Positions 17,501 through 24,329 of a stretch of 64,000 bases of DNA are shown in pieces (the stretch's first letter is position 1; every line of letters begins with the position of its first letter). The notes beneath the pieces were generated by a model. That model worked only from the letters and a program-made list of their open reading frames with translations. It searched no databases and had not been told where the DNA came from. Both the position numbers and the translations under genes were made by a program. The DNA is taken from positions 62,001 through 126,000 of the forward strand of contig JAIQFV010000006.1 of assembly GCA_020073085.1 (NCBI GenBank), written 5' to 3'. The stretch comes from Terriglobia bacterium. GTDB lineage: Bacteria; Acidobacteriota; Terriglobia; JAIQFV01.

Positions 17501-17913
17501 ACCACATCGCTGATAGTGGAACTGGCACTCTCTACCAGGGGCACGTCCGCCGTCACCTCGACGCTGGTGGTGATGTCGCCGGGTTGAAGTTGAAAGTTCA
17601 CAGGGGCAATCTGGGAAACCTGGAGCGTGATTTCCTGAGTCACCGCCTTGAAGCCCTGCATTTTGACTTCGACTTTGTAATGTCCGGGAGGCAGAGCAGG
17701 GACTGAGTAATCTCCCGCCCCACCGCTTTCCACCGTCACGGAGCGTCCTGTACCCAAGCTGGTGACGGTTATAGTCGCCCCGTTCACAACCGCGCCCTGG
17801 GCATCCGTGATAGTTCCTTGAAGGCGGGCGGTGTCAGTCTGAGCCAGGCTGATGGTTGTGTAACTCAACAAAAACATAAACGCCAGTAATCCTATTAACG
17901 TGCGTCGGTTCAT
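14578..17913 (-). CDS. TonB-dependent receptor, Oar-like with carboxypeptidase-regulatory-like N-terminal domain
   Basis: An 1111-residue outer-membrane protein. It has a signal peptide ending near SLAQ, a beta-sandwich CarboxypepD_reg-like domain (GTITDAQGAVVNGATITVT to YKVEVKMQGF), a plug domain with ELPLNGRNFTQLATLVPGVT, and a ~850-residue barrel ending in IEFAIRFSF with terminal Phe. Many such receptors occur in Acidobacteria. Here the divergent neighbours across ~1 kb are MalQ, a sugar MFS transporter, GH13 and GH31, so import of alpha-gluco-oligosaccharides is plausible though not shown. AGGAGG precedes the ATG. No SusD partner is present. Confidence 0.93.
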   Translation of the reverse strand: MNRRTLIGLLAFMFLLSYTTISLAQTDTARLQGTITDAQGAVVNGATITVTSLGTGRSVTVESGGAGDYSVPALPPGHYKVEVKMQGFKAVTQEITLQVSQIAPVNFQLQPGDITTSVEVTADVPLVESASSTISDVVVGRQVTELPLNGRNFTQLATLVPGVTRGVIDGDASGGRGNSETFRFSNVGGASLSVNGLRPQANNFILDGIDNNESLVNTIIFFPPAEAIEEFRVDTSIAPAEFGRAGGGVVSTSIKSGTNSLHGTVFEFLRNDNLDATRTFIRATCPPGKDCKSEFRRNQFGGTIGGPIIKDKVFFFFDYQGLRQLFPLGLDRATVPTPKMRNGDFSELLSGPNPILIKDPLLSGPCVSNDPRQQSGCFSGNIIPPNRINPVAQKYLNAYPLPNAPGVLQNFLVTRNQTQHFNDFDARVDWILGTRDSMFGRFSFGQDSSVTSSRLPALPAGFGSGTNPSNPRGLALNETHTFSNSLVNEFRFGYIRTRYGFTPPFQDQQISANLGIPNANTSPLLGGGALIGGFNNQIEFTGDFGPFLVPQNSFQYSDTLSWVKGAHNLKFGASIIRRQVNLFRPNRGKGFFVLFGDGGGSSPTHYEVSDLLAGFVQQYDIGPPFGMVGTRNWETGYFVQDDWKVSHRLTLNLGLRYDLYTWPVEVADRQANFDITTGKLLLAGQGGASRSFVPTDKNNFAPRFGFAYDLTGHGKTVLRGGYGIFYFVDRGGIDNQLAQNPPFSGFSSFSYNNGFRMTLSGQAPLNSNDSRLATGPLPQGNVNNVNLNNPQNVTVFEALPSNRNSYVQEWNLQIQRELGANTALSVGYVGTKGTRLTTYYNFNRQFYNAPPGTSNFPSLGGNVNVQDTIGNSIYHALQTRLEHRFTAGWQFTMAYTWAHAIDDSPGAFDQGNGNAVDFNNLRLERGNSSLDVRQRFTFSTLYELPFGRGKTYGHDWSGAVEALLGGWQLNGILTFQSGLPFDLTAQGTPNTHPDQIREPNNQFTTGQYFDVSAFQIPPTNQVTNIRLRAGNVARNLLTGPGTSNLDLSIFKNFKFKERYVTQFRAQFYNFTNTPQFAQPNGDITNVGQRGQILDTRLSSERQIEFAIRFSF

Positions 17914-18902
17914 GGGACACCTCCTGAAGTTTGTGTCTACCCCTCAATGATTCTTGAATCTTCGGGATGAACATCAGCGAACAGTGACGCAAGAGCCAAT
18001 CGAGTTACTTGCCGATAATTCCGAATGAAAAGACCCCGATCGTCATGGCCGCGTTTGGTTCTTGTAAATAGTCAGCGAGGTGGAATCAATGCCGACCAGA
18101 CTAAAGATCAGGGTCAAGTGAATAGGGATTCCAGTTGCAGGGTGGAGAACCATAATTTTATGAATTCGATTCAGCAACTTTAATGCCCGTCGGATCGCCG
18201 ACTCTTGTGTGCTCAGAAGGAAGCGCGATCGTGCAGGCGAAGACTTCGCAAGAGACCATCCTTCATCGCATTGGCCGCCAAAGTTGAACACAGCACGAAT
18301 CCATACTGGGAGGGAATCTCCCTCCTTCTTAGGATTCGAGACTCAACTTACGAGACAGATCATGCAATGCATGACAAAAATCTGTCACGGAACACACCGC
18401 TGCTGGTTATGCTAAAGTGCCTTCACTTTTCCTGCCAATGTTCGGGCACAATCGAAAGATGCATGTAATTCCAAGGAAACAAATGAGGAAAATTGTTTTT
18501 TGCGCTCAGGCAAGCATTGGAAATGGGGGGTGGATTTCCCACAAAATACAAGAATCCATGAAACATATTCCATTTTTGGAATTCTTCTCGCGCCGGGAGA
18601 ATTCAAGGGGAGGGATTAGCCGTTCTCGCGCCCTTAACAGGACCGTCTGGTCCCCCATCGAATCCCGGAATTTCTGTTCCTTCTTTTAGGAATAACGATG
18701 GACCCCCGGCAAAGAGGCAAGTACTTCCTCTGGATCCTTGGATTAATCGGTTCGATCGGACGAGGCGGCCCGCCAGGGGATCGTTCCATCGCATGTAGAG
18801 GTTTTTTTCTTTTCTTATTCCCATCCGAATCTGTTTGAAATGCCGATCGAAGGTGGCGGGTATGACCTTGCGAGGAAATGGAAAACCTCTTAGAATCGGC
18901 CC
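17914..18902. other. Divergent intergenic region, 989 bp
   Basis: It separates the minus-strand TonB receptor from the plus-strand malQ and should carry both promoters and any sugar-responsive operator. The middle is AT-richer than the flanking genes. Short frames (for example 18043-18291 minus) lack ribosome sites and family features. I cannot assign a specific operator. Confidence 0.5.
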
Positions 18903-20432
18903 GTGAAATTAGCCCGATCAAGCGGCATTCTGCTGCATCCCACCTCTCTCCCCGGACGGTTTGGTATCGGCGATTTTGGTCCGGCTGCATACCGTTTCGC
19001 GGATTTTCTGGCAGGATCCAGTCAACATGTTTGGCAGATGTTGCCCCTGGGACCCACTGGTTATGGGGATTCCCCTTATCAATGTTTTTCTGCCTTTGCG
19101 GGGAACCCCCTCCTGATCAGCCTGGAGAAGCTTGTGGAGATGGGAATTCTGTCGTCGAAGGATTTGGAGGGCGCACCGCAGTTTCCGGCCCACGAGGTGG
19201 ATTATGGGAGGGTGATCGATTTTAAGGTCGGGCTGCTCAAGAAGGCCTATCACAATTTCAAGAGCGAGGCATCCGAGAGTGGGCGAGGTGATCTCGAAGC
19301 TTTTTCTCGAATCAATGCCTGGTGGCTTGATGACTACAGCCTGTTCATGGCAGTCAAGGAGGCTCACGCCGCGGCCGTATGGACGCGATGGGATGCACCC
19401 ATCGCCATGCGTCATCCCGAAGCGGTCGAGCGATGGAACAGAGAACTTGCAGACAAGGTTGAGGCCCGAAAATTCTGGCAGTATTTGTTTTTCACTCAAT
19501 GGGATGCTCTGAAGCGATATTGCCACGATCGCGGAATTCGAATCATGGGCGACATTCCCATCTTCGTGGCCCACGACAGTGCCGACGTTTGGGGTCACCG
19601 GAAGCTCTTCTCTCTCGATGACCACGGCAACCCTCACATCGTGGCCGGTGTCCCGCCGGATTATTTCAGCGCGACCGGTCAGTTGTGGGGAAATCCCTTG
19701 TATCGATGGAATGTTATCGCCCGCACCGGATACAAATGGTGGGTCGACCGCTTCCGTGCTATTCTTTCGCTTGTCGATATCATCCGACTCGATCATTTCC
19801 GGGGCTTCGAAGCCTACTGGGAAATTCCCGCAGCTGAAACGACCGCCATTCATGGGCGATGGGTCAAAGGACCCGGCGCGAAGCTTTTTAAAGCGCTTCA
19901 GAAAGCGCTCGGAGAATTGCCGATTGTGGCCGAGAATTTGGGAGTCATTACCCCTGAGGTGGAACAGCTCCGGAACCAGTTTGGGTTTCCCGGGATGGCT
20001 GTCCTTCAATTTGCCTTTGGCACAGATCCGCAGGCGCCGGGCTTTCGGCCTCACAACTATCCTCGCAACTGCGTGGTGTACACAGGGACCCACGACAACG
20101 ACACGACGATGGGGTGGTGGACCAGCGCAGGGACCACCGACAGCACACGCAGTTCGGAAGACATCAGGAGGGAACGAGACTTCACCCTCAAATTTCTCGG
20201 AACCGACGGAGCGGAAATGAATTGGGTTTTCATTCGCCGGGTGTTGGCTTCCGTCGCGGACCTCGCCATGATCCCTCTTCAAGATGTCCTGGGGCTGGGA
20301 AGTGAAGCCCGGATGAACCTCCCTTCGAGACCCCATGGAAACTGGCGCTGGCGCTTTACTTCAGACATGTTGACCGATCAGATTCGCGAGCGATTGAAGG
20401 AATTGACGGTGATCTACGACCGGGGGAATTAG
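18903..20432 (+). CDS. malQ: 4-alpha-glucanotransferase (amylomaltase, GH77)
   Basis: A 509-residue GH77 enzyme that moves alpha-1,4-glucan segments between maltodextrins. Family signatures are present: RSSGILLHPTSLPG at the start, the SPYQCFSAFAGNP segment, nucleophile D297 in IRLDHFRGFEAYW, acid/base E344 in IVAENLGVI, and D398 in TGTHDND. Length is normal. There is no signal peptide, so it acts in the cytoplasm on imported dextrins. The start is a GTG at 18903 with a weak ribosome site. It heads the alpha-glucan genes on the plus strand. Confidence 0.96.
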   Translation: MKLARSSGILLHPTSLPGRFGIGDFGPAAYRFADFLAGSSQHVWQMLPLGPTGYGDSPYQCFSAFAGNPLLISLEKLVEMGILSSKDLEGAPQFPAHEVDYGRVIDFKVGLLKKAYHNFKSEASESGRGDLEAFSRINAWWLDDYSLFMAVKEAHAAAVWTRWDAPIAMRHPEAVERWNRELADKVEARKFWQYLFFTQWDALKRYCHDRGIRIMGDIPIFVAHDSADVWGHRKLFSLDDHGNPHIVAGVPPDYFSATGQLWGNPLYRWNVIARTGYKWWVDRFRAILSLVDIIRLDHFRGFEAYWEIPAAETTAIHGRWVKGPGAKLFKALQKALGELPIVAENLGVITPEVEQLRNQFGFPGMAVLQFAFGTDPQAPGFRPHNYPRNCVVYTGTHDNDTTMGWWTSAGTTDSTRSSEDIRRERDFTLKFLGTDGAEMNWVFIRRVLASVADLAMIPLQDVLGLGSEARMNLPSRPHGNWRWRFTSDMLTDQIRERLKELTVIYDRGN

Positions 20433-20703
20433 GGGGCAGGTGTTAGGTGTCAGGGAATAGGTGATAGGTAGTAGGTGGTAGGGGAGGGAAGTCAGAGGTC
20501 GGAAGTCGGAGGTCGGAAGTCAGAGGCCAGAGGGCAGAAGCCGGAGGCCATAAACAGGAGGGCGGGTCAATGGTCATTTGTTCGGGAAGCGCGGAGATTG
20601 GAAGGCGTTTTTCTTCTGACTTCCGGCCTCTGACCTCTGACTTCATTCGGTAGTCTCATTTCCCCTGACACCCGACACCTGACACCCGACACCCGGCACC
20701 TGA
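20433..20703. repeat. Long imperfect inverted repeat of low-complexity G-rich / C-rich arms
   Basis: The left side (20434-20526) is built of G-rich words such as GGTGTCAGGG and GGAAGTCAGAGGTC repeated several times. The right side (20613-20703) carries the complementary words CTTCTGACTTCCGGCCTCTGACC and CCCCTGACACCCGACACC. Transcribed, the spacer could fold into a very long imperfect hairpin between malQ and the sugar transporter gene. There is no coding sequence. Confidence 0.75.
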
Positions 20704-20728
20704 AACCTTCTTGAGAAGGGAACTTATT

Positions 20729-22075
20729 TTGCAGAAGCCTCATTTACAATTTTGGCAAGTCTGGAACATGAGTTTCGGCTTTCTGGGCATCCAGTTTGGA
20801 TGGGGGCTGCAGATGGCCAACATGAGCGCCATCTATGAATATCTGGGTGCCAAGGCGGATCAGATTCCCATCCTCTGGCTGGCGGCGCCGCTGACGGGCC
20901 TGATTGTCCAGCCGATCATCGGCAACATGAGCGACCGCACCTGGGGACGGTTGGGTCGGCGGCGGCCCTACTTCCTGACGGGAGCGATTCTCAGTTCCCT
21001 GGCCCTGATTCTGATGCCAAACTCCTCGGCACTTTGGATGGCCGCAGGGCTGCTCTGGATCCTGGATGCCTCCATTAACATCAGCATGGAACCCTTTCGT
21101 GCCTTTGTCGCCGACCTCCTTCCGGAAGAGCAGCGGACCAGCGGATTCGCCATGCAGAGCCTCTTCATCGGGCTGGGAGCGGTGGTGGCCTCGGCGCTGC
21201 CGTGGGTGATGAGCAGGGTGTTCGCGGTTCAAAGCAACGTCTCCGCTGGGAACGCCATCCCGCTCACGGTGAGACTTTCATTTTACATTGGAGCCGCCGC
21301 ATTTTTTGGGGCTGTCCTTTGGACCATCACAACGACCAAGGAGTATCCCCCCGAGGATCTGGCTGTGTTCCAAGCCAGGAAGGCAGAAAAACGCGGACTT
21401 GCGGCAAATGCGAGTGAAATTCTGAGCTCGATCTCGGGCATGCCGACGACAATGCGTCAACTGGCATGGGTGCAGATCTGCACCTGGCTGGGCCTGTTTT
21501 GCATGTGGCTCTATTTTCCTGTCGCGGTGGCTCGCAACGTTTTTGGCGCCGCGAGCGAAACCGCGCCCATTTACACCCGGGGGGTCGAATGGGCCGGCAT
21601 TTGTTTCGCGGTGTACTCCGCGGTCTGCTTCGGCTTTTCGTTTCTTTTGCCCACCCTTGCCGGGAAGATTGGGCGCAAAATGACACACACCCTTTGCCTT
21701 TGTTGTGGCGGGGCCGGGCTGCTTTCGGTTTCCTTCATCCACAATCAATATCTCTTGCTTTTCTCCATGCTGGGAGTGGGCATCGCCTGGGCGAGCATTC
21801 TGGCCATGCCCTATGCGATCCTGGCGGGGTCGCTGCCTGCCGAAAAGATGGGTGTCTATATGGGCATCTTCAACTTCTTCATTGTGATCCCGGAGATCAT
21901 TGCCTCGCTCGGCCTGGGCTGGATCATGAGCCACCTCCTCAACAATAATCGACTGCTGGCAGTGGTGGCGGGGGGCGTGTTTCTGGTGGTGGCGGCTGTG
22001 CTGATGCAGCGGGTGAGAGATGTTACCGCAGAGCAGGAGAGGACAGCCACGCTGGCTGTTAAGGCCGTCGGCTGA
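20729..22075 (+). CDS. MFS sugar transporter (SLC45/GPH-like, maltose-type)
   Basis: A 448-residue, 12-TM transporter. It carries the cytoplasmic loop signature GNMSDRTWGRLGRRRPYFL after TM2 and the DASINISMEPFRAFVADLLP segment in TM4 region, both typical of the maltose/sucrose branch of the MFS (SLC45/GPH-like). It probably brings maltose or maltodextrins across the inner membrane to MalQ. The TTG at 20729 is preceded by AAGGGA at seven bases; a TTG six codons earlier is also open. It lies between malQ and the GH13 gene on the same strand. Confidence 0.9.
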   Translation: MQKPHLQFWQVWNMSFGFLGIQFGWGLQMANMSAIYEYLGAKADQIPILWLAAPLTGLIVQPIIGNMSDRTWGRLGRRRPYFLTGAILSSLALILMPNSSALWMAAGLLWILDASINISMEPFRAFVADLLPEEQRTSGFAMQSLFIGLGAVVASALPWVMSRVFAVQSNVSAGNAIPLTVRLSFYIGAAAFFGAVLWTITTTKEYPPEDLAVFQARKAEKRGLAANASEILSSISGMPTTMRQLAWVQICTWLGLFCMWLYFPVAVARNVFGAASETAPIYTRGVEWAGICFAVYSAVCFGFSFLLPTLAGKIGRKMTHTLCLCCGGAGLLSVSFIHNQYLLLFSMLGVGIAWASILAMPYAILAGSLPAEKMGVYMGIFNFFIVIPEIIASLGLGWIMSHLLNNNRLLAVVAGGVFLVVAAVLMQRVRDVTAEQERTATLAVKAVG

Positions 22076-22152
22076 ATCAAACTCGTAAGATCGATGATGA
22101 TCAGATGTAGTGACACTCGTCGTCCCAATTAATTAATGTTGAGTTGCCCAAG

Positions 22153-22252
22153 CTCTGGTAGCCGTGATCCCGTTTTTGGGGATCGCGGGATTTTTCCGTG
22201 CCGATCACAAAAGCCCGTGATCCGCGGAAAGGCGAGCGGATCACGGCTACCA
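22153..22252. repeat. Intergenic inverted repeat with perfect 15-bp outer stem
   Basis: Arms 22156-22170 (TGGTAGCCGTGATCC) and 22238-22252 pair perfectly; the ~67-base interior contains a second, partly complementary GATCGCGGGA / TCCGCGGA layer. It starts CTCTGGTAGCC like the element at 4822. It lies between the MFS transporter and GH13 genes. Confidence 0.8.
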
Positions 22253-22351
22253 AAGCAAGCCACCTCATGAGATGCTGTCATCCGTCACTATGAGCTCTCA
22301 TCTTCAGGAATTCTCTCCTGCATCAATTATCAACTGCGAAGAGGCCCTAAC

Positions 22352-24274
22352 ATGAAACGCCAGATCCCCTCTCAGAGGTGGGCTCTCCTCTTACTGTTTC
22401 TTGCCCTTTTGATTGCGGTGGGCCAAAGCATTGCCGCCAGCCCTCAACCGGTGGGGGGGCCGGAAGTCCTCAAGGTGGAACCTCCCAACTGGTGGACCGG
22501 CCATTCGATCAATCCGGTGCGGGTGCTGATCCGTGGACAAAATTTGGCCGGGGCCAAGGTCGAAGGCTCAACGGCGGGGATTCAGATCAGTGCAACGAGG
22601 GTCAATGACGCAGGCACCTACGTTTTCGTCGATGTCCTGATTGATGCGAAGGCAGCCCCGGGTTCGTATCCATTGAAGGTTGTCACGGGACAGGGATCTG
22701 CTCTGGCTCCCTTTGAAGTTCTAGCCCGGCTGTCGCGTAACGGGCGCTTCCAGGGCTTTTCACCCGATGACGTGATCTATTTGATTATGCCGGACCGCTT
22801 TTCCGATGGCGATCCGTCCAATGATGATCCGGCTGTTTCCCGCGGTCTGCTCAATCGCCAGAAGCCTCGTTACTATCATGGCGGCGATCTTCAGGGGATC
22901 ATCAACCACCTCCCCTATCTCAAGGACCTCGGCGTGACCGCTCTATGGATGAATCCAATTTACGATAACGTCAACCATCTTAATGAACGCGAAAAATATG
23001 ATAACGAGCCGATCACCGATTATCACGGCTATGGTGCGGTCGATTTTTACGGGGTAGAAGAGCATTTCGGCGACATGACCAAACTGCGCGAACTGGTCGA
23101 GGCCGCGCACCGGCTCGGGATTAAGGTCATTCAGGACCAAGTGGCGAACCACACGGGGCCTTATCATCCCTGGGTCAAAGATTCTCCGACACCCACCTGG
23201 TACAATGGGACGGAAGCCCATCACCTCAACGAAACCTGGCAGACTTGGACCCTGGCAGATCTTCACGCCACGCCCCCGGTCCAGGATTCAATCCTGAGAG
23301 GCTGGTTCGTTGATATCCTGCCGGACTTGAACCAAGACGATCCCGAGACCTCACGTTACCTCATCCAAAATACCCTGTGGTGGCTGGGGATGACAGGATT
23401 CGATGGGATTCGCCAGGATACGCTTCCGTATGTCCCGCGCCGCTTCTGGCGTGATTGGATGGCGGCGATTAAACGGGAATACCCCCGAGTGAAGGTCGTC
23501 GGTGAAATGTGGGATGGGGACGCCTCCCTGGTTTCCTTTTTCCAGGGGGGGAAAGCGCGCTTCGACGGAGTGGACTCCGGGGTAGATGGACTCTTTGACT
23601 TCCCTTTGTACTACCCCCTCCGCCGGGCCTTCGCCGAAGGCAAACCTCTTCGGGATCTCGCGGCTGTCCTGGCCCGCGATTACCTTTACACCAATCCCGA
23701 TATGCTGGTCACCTTCCTCGGACTGCACGATGTGGCCCGATTCATGAACGAACCCGGGGCCAATGTTGAGGGGATGAATCTGGCCTTCACATTTCTCATG
23801 ACCGCGCGCGGGATTCCCATGATCTACTACGGCGACGAAATCGGAATGCACGGGGGAAACGATCCCGACAACCGTCGCGACTTTCCGGGCGGATGGCCGG
23901 GCGACCCGCATAATGCATTCGAGACCGCGGGCCGTACGCCCGACGAGCAGGCGGTCTTTGACCACCTCCGGCGATTGACGCACTTGCGCTCGGAAATCGA
24001 GCCTCTGCGGCGCGGAAGGATGGTCAATCTGGCAGGGAGCGAACAAACGTGGGCTTACGCACGAATGACCGAGAAGGCCGCTGCCATTGTGATCTTCAAC
24101 AATGATGCCAAGCCGGCGACGGTTGAGTTTCCTATTTATCCCACCGGCCTTGCGAACGGAACTGCCCTTGAAGACCGGCTGGGCAGGAATCCCGATGTAA
24201 AGGTGGAGGGCGGGATGATGAAATTGAATCTCCCTCCGAGATCAGCGGGTATCTACACAGTCAAGCCCCAATGA
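22352..24274 (+). CDS. Exported GH13 alpha-glucan hydrolase (neopullulanase/cyclomaltodextrinase-like)
   Basis: A 640-residue protein with a signal peptide (cleavage near IAAS), an N-terminal beta domain starting EVLKVEPPNWWTGH typical of cyclomaltodextrinase/SusA-like enzymes, the GH13 barrel and a C-terminal beta domain. The four conserved regions are visible: DQVANH (D262), GFDGIRQD (nucleophile D356), VVGEMWD (acid/base E385) and LGLHD (D460). It should cleave alpha-1,4 (perhaps alpha-1,6) links of starch, pullulan or cyclodextrins in the periplasm or at the cell surface. It is followed by a GH31 gene, forming a natural pair for oligosaccharide breakdown. Confidence 0.94.
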   Translation: MKRQIPSQRWALLLLFLALLIAVGQSIAASPQPVGGPEVLKVEPPNWWTGHSINPVRVLIRGQNLAGAKVEGSTAGIQISATRVNDAGTYVFVDVLIDAKAAPGSYPLKVVTGQGSALAPFEVLARLSRNGRFQGFSPDDVIYLIMPDRFSDGDPSNDDPAVSRGLLNRQKPRYYHGGDLQGIINHLPYLKDLGVTALWMNPIYDNVNHLNEREKYDNEPITDYHGYGAVDFYGVEEHFGDMTKLRELVEAAHRLGIKVIQDQVANHTGPYHPWVKDSPTPTWYNGTEAHHLNETWQTWTLADLHATPPVQDSILRGWFVDILPDLNQDDPETSRYLIQNTLWWLGMTGFDGIRQDTLPYVPRRFWRDWMAAIKREYPRVKVVGEMWDGDASLVSFFQGGKARFDGVDSGVDGLFDFPLYYPLRRAFAEGKPLRDLAAVLARDYLYTNPDMLVTFLGLHDVARFMNEPGANVEGMNLAFTFLMTARGIPMIYYGDEIGMHGGNDPDNRRDFPGGWPGDPHNAFETAGRTPDEQAVFDHLRRLTHLRSEIEPLRRGRMVNLAGSEQTWAYARMTEKAAAIVIFNNDAKPATVEFPIYPTGLANGTALEDRLGRNPDVKVEGGMMKLNLPPRSAGIYTVKPQ

Positions 24275-24329
24275 TGTCTGGGAAATCGGTTGTGGCCACA
24301 GAGACATGGTGACAGGGAGGCAGGCAAGC

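Noticed and set aside
18043-18291. 82-residue minus-strand frame in the malQ/TonB spacer
   Set aside because: No ribosome site and no family features; the start region lies in AT-rich spacer.
18918-20336. 472-residue minus-strand open frame
   Set aside because: Fully antisense to malQ, which has all its catalytic residues on the plus strand.
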